Origin: JAQBQZ01 sp964554765
Lineage (GTDB): Bacteria; Patescibacteriota; Minisyncoccia; Phycocordibacterales; CAIRYW01
Assembly: GCA_964554765.1 (NCBI GenBank)
Contig: CAZKPS010000021.1
Location: 1-8,417 of the forward strand
Direction: 5' to 3'
DNA length: 8,417 bases
In this document: positions 1 to 6,349 of the stretch, piece by piece
How the letters are laid out: every line of letters begins with the position of its first letter
How positions within the stretch are numbered: position 1 is the first letter of the stretch
Notes under the pieces: model-generated
What the model saw: the letters and a program-made list of their open reading frames with translations, nothing else
Database searches by the model: none
Told to the model about the DNA's origin: nothing
Position numbers and translations under genes: made by a program

Positions 1-515
1 ATGCTGCAGGAATAGTATCAAAGCTCCGACCATCTGATATTGATTGGCTTGGTATTCATACAACTCGTCTTAATGCGCAGCTTGTCAAAACTATTTTTAT
101 TCCAAAAGTTGAGGAGATAATTGTAAAGGACCCGAATGAGAAAATAACTTTTAAAAAATCAATTCTTATTGCTGCAGGATGGAAGCCTGGATGGAGTACA
201 GACTATGATGCGGTGCTCCTAGCAAAGAGATTTAAGGCAAAGAGGCTTATTAATCTCTCAAATATTGATTATGTATACACTGCTGATCCAAAAGTAGATC
301 CAAGCGCAACAAAGATTGAAAAGACTACATGGAAAGAATTCCGAAAGATTATTCCAAAGAAATGGTCTCCAGGACTTTCTAGTCCTTTCGATCCTATCGC
401 TTCAAAAGAAGCAGATAATATTGGACTTGAAGTAGCAATTATTAACGGTAAGAAACTAGGTGAGCTTGAAAATTATCTTGAAGGTAGGGAATTTGTAGGG
501 AGTCTTATTAGATAA
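1..515 (+). CDS. pyrH: UMP kinase, archaeal-type (C-terminal part; 5' end outside window)
   Basis: Amino-acid-kinase family protein that would phosphorylate UMP to UDP in the cytoplasm, the first step from UMP to the other pyrimidine nucleotides. The frame is open from base 3, giving 170 visible residues; the family is usually about 220-240, so roughly the first quarter is missing. Visible are GWKPGWSTDYDA, the acceptor/nucleotide-site region of the fold, then IDYVYTADPKVDP, matching the family pattern VDGVYTADP, and near the end PFDPIASKEA followed by GLEVAIING and a short C-terminal tail. The PFDP-A-K-A and INGKKLGELE ending resembles archaeal-type UMP kinases rather than the classical bacterial PyrH ending; this is from memory of the families. 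Stop is TAA. It is transcribed toward the atp operon and ends just before a strong hairpin. A related amino-acid kinase is the main alternative; the UMP kinase assignment is fairly firm. Confidence 0.82.
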   Translation, partial: AAGIVSKLRPSDIDWLGIHTTRLNAQLVKTIFIPKVEEIIVKDPNEKITFKKSILIAAGWKPGWSTDYDAVLLAKRFKAKRLINLSNIDYVYTADPKVDPSATKIEKTTWKEFRKIIPKKWSPGLSSPFDPIASKEADNIGLEVAIINGKKLGELENYLEGREFVGSLIR

Positions 516-551
516 AATATTGGATATAGTATATCGAATCTAGAATATAAG

Positions 552-601
552 ATATAACAAAACAGCACCGCGCCCAGAGGCGCGGTGCTGTTTTGTTATA
601 T
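552..601. terminator. Bidirectional intrinsic terminator between pyrH and atpC
   Basis: A perfect 22-bp inverted repeat (553-574 pairing with 579-600, one further A-T pair outside) closes on a four-base loop CAGA. The 12-bp core CAGCACCGCGCC is very GC-rich. It is flanked on the left by ACAAAA and on the right by TTTTGT, so each strand reads a stable stem followed by a T-run. It lies 37 bases after the pyrH stop and 57 bases after the atpC stop, exactly where convergent units need to be separated. It probably stops transcription from both sides. Confidence 0.9.
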
Positions 602-657
602 TCAATATTCAGAGGGGGGGCGAATATCTGAGAGGGTGAATATTCTTTTCCCTTCCC

Positions 658-879
658 TTAATTCACCAAAACCACCACCTTGTTATTTCCAATCTCTGCA
701 AATCCTCCATTGATTGAGATAGTTTCTCCCTTAAATTTTATCACTCCAGATTTGAGAGTTGTGATAAGAGTTGAGTGGTGGGGAAGTACTGTAATCTCAC
801 CATCTGTTGCAGGCAAAGACACCTGAGGCACGGTGCCTTCGTATTTTGTTCCTTCGAGTGAATAAATTTTTAACTCCAT
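658..879 (-). CDS. atpC: F-type ATP synthase epsilon subunit, short form (beta-sandwich domain only)
   Basis: Epsilon belongs to the rotor stalk and binds gamma and the c-ring. The 73 residues match the N-terminal beta-sandwich domain: MELKIYSLEGTKYEGTV at the start, then the family signature region ATDGEITVLPHHSTLITTLKSG (key residues D26, G27, P33, H34, H35) and INGGFAEIGNNKVVVLV at the end. Usual length is about 130-140; the C-terminal helical hairpin that can insert into F1 and inhibit ATP hydrolysis is absent. The TAA stop is followed by intergenic sequence with no continuation of the helices in that frame, so the gene looks naturally short rather than interrupted, although an old truncation cannot be excluded. 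Start ATG at 879; no Shine-Dalgarno is visible. It is the last gene of the operon, 28 bases after atpD and before the bidirectional terminator. Confidence 0.9.
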   Translation of the reverse strand: MELKIYSLEGTKYEGTVPQVSLPATDGEITVLPHHSTLITTLKSGVIKFKGETISINGGFAEIGNNKVVVLVN

Positions 880-907
880 TTTTGATTCTTGATTTATTAT
901 TTCTGCT

Positions 908-2308
908 TTATTCAGCTGCTTTCACTTCATCGATTCCTCCTACAAGGTAGAAAGAACTTTCTGGTTTGTCATCATGCTTGCCTTCGATGATTTCTTTGAA
1001 TGACCGTACAGTCTCTGCTCGTGTGAGGAATTTACCTGCTCGTCCTGTAAACTGCTCAGCAACGAAGAATGGCTGTGAAAGGAATTTCTGAATCTTTCGA
1101 GCTCGTTCTACGAGGAGTCGGTCATCTGCTGAAAGTTCTTCGATACCGAGGATTGAAATGATATCCTGAAGGTCCTTGTACTTCTGAAGAATTCGCTGTA
1201 CTTCTCGAGCAACAAAATAGTGTTCTTCACCTACAATGTTCGGATCAAGTGCTCCTGAGATAGAGTCGAGTGGATCCACAGCAGGGTAAATACCAAGCTC
1301 TGAAAGTGGTCGTGAAAGCACGATTGTAGAGTCGAGGTGGGCAAATGTTGTTGCAGGAGCTGGATCTGATACGTCGTCCGCTGGCACATACACCGCCTGC
1401 ACAGATGTTACTGAACCTTTCTTTGTCGAAGTAATTCGCTCTTGGAGCATACCCATTTCGTTTGCAAGTGTTGGCTGATATCCTGCAGCTGATGGCATTC
1501 GCCCGAGGAGCGCTGATACTTCAGAACCCGCCTGTGTAAATCGGAAAATGTTGTCGATAAAGAAGAGAACATCTTTTCCTTCTGTGTCTCGGAAATATTC
1601 TGTCATTGTAAGTCCAGAGAGAGCAACTCGTAGTCGTGCTCCTGGAACTTCGTTCATCTGTCCGAATACAAGAGCTGTCTGTCCGAGCACTCCTGATTCT
1701 TTCATTTCGTTGTAGAGGTCGTTACCTTCTCGAGTTCGCTCTCCAACTCCGGCGAATACTGAATATCCTTTGTGAACTGTTGCAACGTTTCGGATGAGCT
1801 CCTGAAGAAGAACTGTCTTACCCACACCCGCACCTCCGAAAAGACCAATCTTTCCTCCTTTGATGAATGGACAAATGAGGTCGATAACTTTAATACCTGT
1901 TTCAAAGATTTTTACTTCTGTAGACTGCTCTGTAAATGATGGTGGGTTTCGGTGGATAGCCCATCGTTCTGTGTTCGCTGGAAGGTTCTCCTGTCCATCG
2001 ATAGCTTCACCGAGGAGATTAAACATACGACCGAGAATTCCTTTACCTACTGGTACAGAAATTGGTGCACCTGTATCAACTACAGTATCACCACGTTTAA
2101 GGCCATCAGATGGTCCCATAGCAACACATTTTACTCGTCCGTTACCGAGGTGTGATGCAACTTCAAATACAAGCTTTGATCCATCTTCTCGGGTGATTTC
2201 GAGAGCATTGTAGATCTGCGGTACGTTTGCTTCTCCTTCGAACTCAACATCGACTACTGGACCGATTACTTGGATTATTCTTCCTGTATTTAATTCATTC
2301 TTACTCAT
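908..2308 (-). CDS. atpD: F-type ATP synthase beta subunit (catalytic)
   Basis: Catalytic subunit of the alpha3beta3 head, making ATP from ADP and phosphate as gamma rotates. The 466 residues are the usual length. Visible are the N-terminal barrel start GRIIQVIGPVVDVEF, the Walker A loop GGAGVGKT (158-165), the catalytic glutamate in GER (E190) followed by R191, the Walker B stretch DVLFFIDN (246-253), the SALLGRMPSAAGYQPTL segment (265-281) and the lever motif, here EELSADD (390-396) in place of DELSEED. Everything needed for catalysis is present. Start ATG at 2308 is supported by MSKNELNTGRIIQVIGPVV, a typical beginning; the 33 bases before it are almost pure A/T with no Shine-Dalgarno. Arginine is coded by CGA in 21 of 25 positions. 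It lies between atpG and atpC. Confidence 0.98.
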   Translation of the reverse strand: MSKNELNTGRIIQVIGPVVDVEFEGEANVPQIYNALEITREDGSKLVFEVASHLGNGRVKCVAMGPSDGLKRGDTVVDTGAPISVPVGKGILGRMFNLLGEAIDGQENLPANTERWAIHRNPPSFTEQSTEVKIFETGIKVIDLICPFIKGGKIGLFGGAGVGKTVLLQELIRNVATVHKGYSVFAGVGERTREGNDLYNEMKESGVLGQTALVFGQMNEVPGARLRVALSGLTMTEYFRDTEGKDVLFFIDNIFRFTQAGSEVSALLGRMPSAAGYQPTLANEMGMLQERITSTKKGSVTSVQAVYVPADDVSDPAPATTFAHLDSTIVLSRPLSELGIYPAVDPLDSISGALDPNIVGEEHYFVAREVQRILQKYKDLQDIISILGIEELSADDRLLVERARKIQKFLSQPFFVAEQFTGRAGKFLTRAETVRSFKEIIEGKHDDKPESSFYLVGGIDEVKAAE

Positions 2309-2341
2309 ATTATTTATTATTTATTATTAATTATTTATTTA

Positions 2342-3274
2342 TTATTCGTTTGCTGCTTCTAATGCGTTTTTACCTGATGTGATCTCAATAAGTTCCTTTG
2401 TAATCTGTGCCTGTCGTTCTTTGTTGTACTTGATTGTAAGTGAGACTATCATTTCTTTCGCATTTTCGGAGGCATTCTTCATTGCCACCATTCTGGCCGA
2501 GTGTTCTGAAGCGTTGGCTTCGAGGATACTGTGATATACCTCGAGCTCGACAAGTTTTGGTACGAGTTCGTGTACAATATCTTCTGGACTAGACTCGAGA
2601 GAGTAGAGAGCATCATCTTTGAAACTCGTTTTGAGGTCTGAATATTTTCCTGTTTCTGGGATAATGTTCGCCACTACTTGTTCGAGGGTTTCTCGGTGAA
2701 GAGGGAGAAGGGGTCGCACAACAACTTCCTGCTTCAAAGCAGAAACAAAGTTGGTGTAGACAATATCTATTTTTGAATATTTCTTTTCTGTAAAAAGACT
2801 AATAACGAAATCAGAGATTTCTCGTGCTTCTTCGATAGAACCGAAATCTCCTGCACCTTCAAAACTCTTTACAATACTGAGCCCTTTTCGTGCGAAATAG
2901 TCTCGACCTTTTTTACCGACGGCGACGATATCAACTTTGTTTTTTGACTTCGCAATCAACTTGTCAGTTTTTTTAATGACATTAGAGTTGAACGCTCCTG
3001 CGAGCCCTTTGTCGGAACTTATAACTACGATACATTCCGTAGTAGATTGAATATCAATGTTGAAAAGTGGGGAGAGTCTCTTGATATCTGTTTCAGTATT
3101 CTTATCAATCTTTTTCAAGATGTTCAAAGCATAGAGTGCATAGAGTCGTCCACTTATTGCCATAGCTTCACTCTTTCGCATTTTGACAGCAGAAACAGCC
3201 TGCATCGCTTTTGTGATTTGCTGAATGTTTTTTGTTGACTTTATTCTACTTTTGATTGCTCTTGCTCCAGCCAT
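2342..3274 (-). CDS. atpG: F-type ATP synthase gamma subunit (central rotor shaft)
   Basis: Gamma is the coiled-coil shaft turning inside the alpha3beta3 head and coupling the c-ring to catalysis. The N-terminal helix begins MAGARAIKSRIKSTKNIQQI, then TKAMQAVSAVKMRKSE (21-36), a very characteristic signature. The Rossmann-like middle contains VVISSDKGLAGAFNSNV (83-99). The C-terminal helix carries SEHSARMVAMKNASENA (256-272) followed by YNKERQAQITKELIEITSG (283-301), the other gamma signature. At 310 residues it is some 20 longer than the E. coli protein (287), with extra length apparently in loops near 55-70 and 200-230. Start ATG at 3274; no Shine-Dalgarno. Arginine codons are a mix of CGA (8) and AGA (4), less skewed than in atpA and atpD. 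It sits between atpA (58-base gap) and atpD (33-base gap). Confidence 0.97.
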   Translation of the reverse strand: MAGARAIKSRIKSTKNIQQITKAMQAVSAVKMRKSEAMAISGRLYALYALNILKKIDKNTETDIKRLSPLFNIDIQSTTECIVVISSDKGLAGAFNSNVIKKTDKLIAKSKNKVDIVAVGKKGRDYFARKGLSIVKSFEGAGDFGSIEEAREISDFVISLFTEKKYSKIDIVYTNFVSALKQEVVVRPLLPLHRETLEQVVANIIPETGKYSDLKTSFKDDALYSLESSPEDIVHELVPKLVELEVYHSILEANASEHSARMVAMKNASENAKEMIVSLTIKYNKERQAQITKELIEITSGKNALEAANE

Positions 3275-3332
3275 TGTAATTAGAAGTTAGATTATAGAAT
3301 ATAGGTTCTTGAATAAATACAAGATGCGAAAA

Positions 3333-4859
3333 TTATTTGTTGAAATAATTAGTTGTGAAGTCTGTAATAATTTCTTTCAAAGAATTTTCTGTTGCTTCAA
3401 TCATTTGTCCTTCTTTTCGAATGCTTTCGATAATGTTTTTGTGACTTGTTCGAAGGTGTTGGATAAGTTTTGTTTCATATTCTCGAATCTTTGATACCTC
3501 CACCTTGTCAGTGTAACCCTTTGATACAGCGTAGATTGTGATTGCTTGTTCTTCAAATGGTTGACCTGAGAATTGTGACTGCTTCAAGAGTTCTGTAAGT
3601 CGTGATCCACGATCAAGCTGTCGCTTTGTTGCAGCATCAAGGTCTGATCCGAACTGTGCAAACGCTTCGAGTGATCGGTACTGTGCGAGATCGAGCTTCA
3701 TACCTCCTGATACTTTCTTCATTGCTTTTGTTTGAGCACTTGAACCCACTCGAGACACAGAAAGTCCTACGTTAATAGCAGGTCGAATACCCTTAAAGAA
3801 AAGTTCTGTTTCGAGGAATACCTGTCCGTCAGTAATTGAGATTACGTTTGTTGGGATGTATGCAGAAATATCTCCGAGCTGGGTCTCGATGATAGGGAGA
3901 GCTGTGATAGATCCACCACCGAATTCTTTGTTGAGTCGTCCTGCTCGTTCGAGAAGTCGTGAGTGGAGGTAGAATACGTCTCCAGGATATGCTTCTCGGC
4001 CTGGCGGTCGCTTAAGAAGAAGTGAAATCTGTCTGTATGCCCATGCGTGCTTTGAGAGATCGTCATAAATTACAAGAACGTCTTTACCTTGTGCCATAAA
4101 GTATTCTGCGATAGTACATCCTGTAAATGGTGCGAGATACTGGAGCGCTGCAGGATCAGATGCAGATGCAGATACAACTACTGTGTAGTCCATCGCACCT
4201 TCTTTTCGAAGTCGCTCTACAATCTGTGCAACTTTTGATTCTTTTTGTCCGATAGCAACATACACACAAATAGTAGGTGTTTTTTCTTGTTTCTGGTGAA
4301 TGATTGCGTCGATTGCGATAGCGGTCTTTCCTGTCTGTCGATCACCGATGATGAGCTGTCGCTGTCCACGACCGATCGGAATCATCGCATCGATTGCTTT
4401 GATACCGGTGTGCATTGGCTGGTTAACTCCTTCTCGTGTGATAACTCCAGGAGCGATTTTTTCGAGAGGGTATGATTTAGCAGATTTGATTTCTCCACCA
4501 CCGTCTTTTGATGTACCGAGTCCTCCGAGCACTCGTCCTATTACAGAATCATCAATATTCACAGAAAGGATTCGTCCCGTACTGTTTACCACACCACCTT
4601 CGATGATGTGAGAACCATCACCAAGGAGAATTGCACCTACAGAATCTTCTTCGAGGTTTAGGGCTACACCTTGAACTGTCACACCTTTAGAGTCGATGAA
4701 GTCGAGCATTTCGTTGTACTCTACATTTCCGAGTCCAGAAACTGTAACTACTCCATCGGCGAGTTTTGTTACTTTACCTGTGTGAGCTACCTTGGCATCA
4801 GTTTTGATACCTGTGATTTCTCGTTTTATTGTATCGATTATTGATTCTTTGTTGTGCAT
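3333..4859 (-). CDS. atpA: F-type ATP synthase alpha subunit
   Basis: Non-catalytic nucleotide-binding partner of beta that supplies the arginine finger. From ATG at 4859 it has 508 residues, normal for the family, starting MHNKESIIDTIKREI. Visible are the N-terminal barrel (GKVTKLADGVVTVSGLGNV, 28-46), Walker A GDRQTGKT (172-179), Walker B VLVIYDDLSKH (261-271), the segment PPGREAYPGDVFYLHSRLLE (285-304) and the arginine finger R370 in SVSRVGSSAQ. The frame stays open upstream to a TTG at 4934, but those 25 residues (with VCKKKQ) are unlike any alpha N-terminus and lie over an inverted repeat, so 4859 is preferred. CGA encodes 21 of 24 arginines. It is separated from atpH by an 80-base gap holding that repeat; no Shine-Dalgarno precedes the start. 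Confidence 0.98.
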   Translation of the reverse strand: MHNKESIIDTIKREITGIKTDAKVAHTGKVTKLADGVVTVSGLGNVEYNEMLDFIDSKGVTVQGVALNLEEDSVGAILLGDGSHIIEGGVVNSTGRILSVNIDDSVIGRVLGGLGTSKDGGGEIKSAKSYPLEKIAPGVITREGVNQPMHTGIKAIDAMIPIGRGQRQLIIGDRQTGKTAIAIDAIIHQKQEKTPTICVYVAIGQKESKVAQIVERLRKEGAMDYTVVVSASASDPAALQYLAPFTGCTIAEYFMAQGKDVLVIYDDLSKHAWAYRQISLLLKRPPGREAYPGDVFYLHSRLLERAGRLNKEFGGGSITALPIIETQLGDISAYIPTNVISITDGQVFLETELFFKGIRPAINVGLSVSRVGSSAQTKAMKKVSGGMKLDLAQYRSLEAFAQFGSDLDAATKRQLDRGSRLTELLKQSQFSGQPFEEQAITIYAVSKGYTDKVEVSKIREYETKLIQHLRTSHKNIIESIRKEGQMIEATENSLKEIITDFTTNYFNK

Positions 4860-4886
4860 ATTTGTAATGTGATTAATAATTTGTTT

Positions 4887-4938
4887 TTTTTTGCAAACGT
4901 AAACCTTTAATTTGTTAAGAGCTCCCGTTTGCAAAAAA
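4887..4938 (-). promoter_or_regulatory. Inverted repeat (possible RNA hairpin) in the atpH-atpA gap
   Basis: Two 13-base arms, TTTTTTGCAAACG (4887-4899) and CGTTTGCAAAAAA (4926-4938), are perfect reverse complements around a 26-base loop. The element starts just after the atpH stop (TAG at 4940-4942) and ends 27 bases before the atpA ATG. On the mRNA the 5' arm starts with U and the 3' arm ends in A, so it is not a conventional terminator. It could protect or process the mRNA or adjust atpA translation relative to atpH. Function is inference; the repeat itself is directly seen. Confidence 0.5.
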
Positions 4939-4939
4939 T

Positions 4940-5308
4940 CTATTTTCTTATTGCGTTTATTTTTGATAACACACTATTGTCGATGATATAATCTCCAATT
5001 TTTATTATGCTTCCACCCAAAATCTGAGGATTTGTCTTTGTTGTTACCACAAGCTTTTTACCTTTGATTTCCTTTGGAAGAGAAATAGCTTCACCATTTG
5101 CGGTCTGTACCTCTGCATTTATAACATTGTGCCGCTTGTCCCAGAGGTTACCAAAGTGCGAAAGGATTTCATTAATTTTTGAAAGCTTTCCGTCTTTGGT
5201 AACAGACTTGATGAATTCACTTAAAATCTGTTTTGATTCTGAATCATCTTTAGACACTGCAAGTGCATTGTCTAGGATTTTTGCGTATTGTTTAAGTGAA
5301 ATTCGCAT
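4940..5308 (-). CDS. atpH: F-type ATP synthase delta subunit, strongly shortened
   Basis: Delta ties the peripheral stalk (b) to the top of the alpha3beta3 head. The clearest evidence is the C-terminal signature NPQILGGSIIKIGDYIID (92-109), equivalent to the family pattern around GGVIIRIGDKVIDGS, then NSVLSKINAIRK. The N-terminus MRISLKQYAKILDNAL resembles the usual first helix, and KSVTKDGKLSKINEILSHF (34-52) resembles the late helices of the N-terminal domain. At 122 residues it is about 55-60 shorter than the usual 175-180; by eye the missing part is the middle of the N-terminal six-helix bundle plus some of the C-terminal domain. Position between atpF and atpA supports the call. Start ATG at 5308 is 10 bases after the atpF stop, with no Shine-Dalgarno. 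Stop is TAG. Confidence 0.9.
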   Translation of the reverse strand: MRISLKQYAKILDNALAVSKDDSESKQILSEFIKSVTKDGKLSKINEILSHFGNLWDKRHNVINAEVQTANGEAISLPKEIKGKKLVVTTKTNPQILGGSIIKIGDYIIDNSVLSKINAIRK

Positions 5309-5318
5309 AGATGTGATA

Positions 5319-5837
5319 TTACTTGATGAATGACTCTACTTTGAGAGTTTCTTTTGTTGCTTCGTCTGCGAGCTTTTGCTTCGCACCAGCATCTAGATAT
5401 TTGCCCACAGTTGTTTCGATAGCTGTCGCTACAACAGAAACAATCTCCTTTCGGATTTCTGCATCTCGCTTACTTTGATCGGCGAGAATTCTTGCTTCTG
5501 CTTCTTTTACTATTTTTTCTGCGTGGCTGTGTGCATCGATCTCAAGCTTGTTTCGAAGTTCTTTTGCAGATTGTTCTGCGTCTTTAAGGAGCTTTGCTCC
5601 ATTGGCTCTAGCCTCGGCAAGAACTTTTTCTTCTAGCTCTTTGATTTCTTGAAGTTTTGCTTCAATAGAAGTTGATTTTTCTTCTGCATCTTTTACCATT
5701 GCAGTTCGCTCGTCGAGAACCTTAAGCAAAGGTTTGTAGACAAGTTTAAATAGTACAAAAGCCAAAATCCCAAAGTTTATTATTTGGGCTGTGAGGAGCT
5801 TCCATTCTATGCCTAATGAATGTGCTATCTCTTCCAT
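5319..5837 (-). CDS. atpF: F-type ATP synthase b subunit (peripheral stalk)
   Basis: The b subunit anchors the stator: one membrane helix and a long charged helix that dimerises and reaches delta. From ATG at 5837 the protein has 172 residues: MEEIAHSLGIEWKLLTAQI, then a membrane segment at about 14-33 (NFGILAFVLFKLVYKPLL), then an Ala/Glu/Lys-rich coiled coil from about 40 to 150. The motif VYKPLLKVLDERT right after the membrane matches the family's Y-KP-L--L--R. The frame is open further upstream to 5912, but those 25 residues overlap the end of atpE and look nothing like a b subunit; the 5837 start leaves a 4-base gap after the atpE stop. A single b gene is present, so the stalk should be a homodimer. 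Confidence 0.95.
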   Translation of the reverse strand: MEEIAHSLGIEWKLLTAQIINFGILAFVLFKLVYKPLLKVLDERTAMVKDAEEKSTSIEAKLQEIKELEEKVLAEARANGAKLLKDAEQSAKELRNKLEIDAHSHAEKIVKEAEARILADQSKRDAEIRKEIVSVVATAIETTVGKYLDAGAKQKLADEATKETLKVESFIK

Positions 5838-5841
5838 TTTA

Positions 5842-6078
5842 TTATACGAACATGATGATAAGCGCAACCACGAGTGCGTACACTGCGATAGCTTCGGCGA
5901 AGGCGATAGCAAGGATCATTGTTGACTGAATCTTTGCAGATGCTTCTGGGTTTCGTCCCATTGCTTCCATAGCTTTACCAGCGAGAAGTCCGATTGCAAT
6001 AGCAGGACCAAATGCTCCGAGTCCGATAGCAAGTGCTGCAGCAAAAGTTTTGTAATCAATATGTATTGTTTCTTCCAT
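5842..6078 (-). CDS. atpE: F-type ATP synthase c subunit (rotor ring proteolipid), proton type
   Basis: The c subunit forms the membrane rotor ring carrying ions through Fo. The 78 residues make two membrane helices, about 11-34 and 52-76, joined by the polar loop GRNPEA (41-46), equivalent to the family's RQP loop. The ion-binding carboxylate is E62 in FAEAIAVY. Aligning to known c subunits, the positions that are Gln32 and Ser66 in the sodium-dependent Ilyobacter protein are I29 and A63 here, so the ring should carry protons, not sodium. A proline follows G24 (GPAIAIG), and the glycine ladder of helix 1 is partly replaced by alanine. ATG at 6078 is supported by MEETIHIDYKTFA. A candidate promoter lies about 50 bases upstream; there is no Shine-Dalgarno. 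Confidence 0.97.
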   Translation of the reverse strand: MEETIHIDYKTFAAALAIGLGAFGPAIAIGLLAGKAMEAMGRNPEASAKIQSTMILAIAFAEAIAVYALVVALIIMFV

Positions 6079-6131
6079 TTTTTTATAATTACTAATAAAT
6101 TATTGAGCTTTCAGGCTCTTTAATGTGTGGA

Positions 6132-6140
6132 ATTATATCA
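6132..6140 (-). promoter_or_regulatory. Extended -10 promoter candidate for atpE and downstream genes
   Basis: Read on the minus strand the bases are TGATATAAT, a perfect extended -10 element (TGnTATAAT). No good -35 is visible at 16-18 bases (best is about TTTCGT), which an extended -10 can tolerate. The predicted start of transcription is near 6125, giving a leader of about 47 bases before the atpE ATG. It lies downstream of the 6260-6286 hairpin, so it could restart transcription for the c-b-delta-alpha-gamma-beta-epsilon genes. In AT-rich DNA such a match can arise by chance. Confidence 0.55.
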
Positions 6141-6259
6141 AAAAACACATTAAAACGAAAGGGAAGATGGGGTTGACGTAACTCAAATTATAATGAGGAA
6201 AAGACACACAAAAGTAAGAACTCAGAACTCAAAATTTAAACTAAAAAGTTAAAAGTGAT

Positions 6260-6286
6260 CCCAGAATCCGCAAAGCGGATTCTGGG
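6260..6286 (-). terminator. Terminator-like hairpin between atpB and atpE
   Basis: A perfect 12-bp stem (CCCAGAATCCGC with GCGGATTCTGGG) closes on an AAA loop. On the minus strand it is followed by ATCACTTTTAACTTTTT, a U-rich tail that begins a few bases after the stem, so it is a plausible, perhaps leaky, intrinsic terminator after atpB. The plus-strand side is also T-rich. The outer bases 6246-6254 and 6302-6310 (AAGTTAAAA and its complement) could extend the structure. The stem is 63 bases past the atpB stop, inside the only long gap of the operon. Confidence 0.6.
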
Positions 6287-6349
6287 GGTTGGAGTTTTAG
6301 GTTTTAACTTATACTTTTGATTTTTGACTTTTATCTTATGACTTTTTGT

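Noticed and set aside
603..645. G7 run with flanking AATATTCA/TGAATATT as a G-quadruplex or protein-binding site
   Set aside because: Only one long G-run plus one GGG, too few for a quadruplex, and the 8-base inverted repeat is short and AT-rich.
390..1140. Altered DELSEED motif of beta (EELSADD) as a loss of function
   Set aside because: The acidic character is mostly kept, this motif tolerates substitution in other enzymes and all catalytic residues are intact.
1860..2213. Plus-strand open frames inside atpD, atpA and atpB
   Set aside because: They lie antisense to strongly conserved genes, have low-complexity or unrecognisable products and no start signals.
3291..3296. TATAAT on the minus strand before atpG as an internal promoter
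   Set aside because: No -35 at a suitable distance (TATTTA at 17 bases) and no extended -10; in AT-rich DNA this is likely chance.
4860..4934. N-terminal extension of atpA to a TTG at 4934
   Set aside because: The 25 extra residues do not resemble any alpha N-terminus and lie over an inverted repeat; ATG at 4859 gives a normal 508-residue protein.
5838..5912. N-terminal extension of atpF to 5912, overlapping atpE
   Set aside because: The extra residues are the atpE sequence read in another frame; ATG at 5837 gives the typical b-subunit start and a 4-base gap.
6173..6194. Plus-strand TTGACG followed by TATAAT as a promoter
   Set aside because: The spacer is only 10 bases, far below 16-18, and no plus-strand gene lies downstream.
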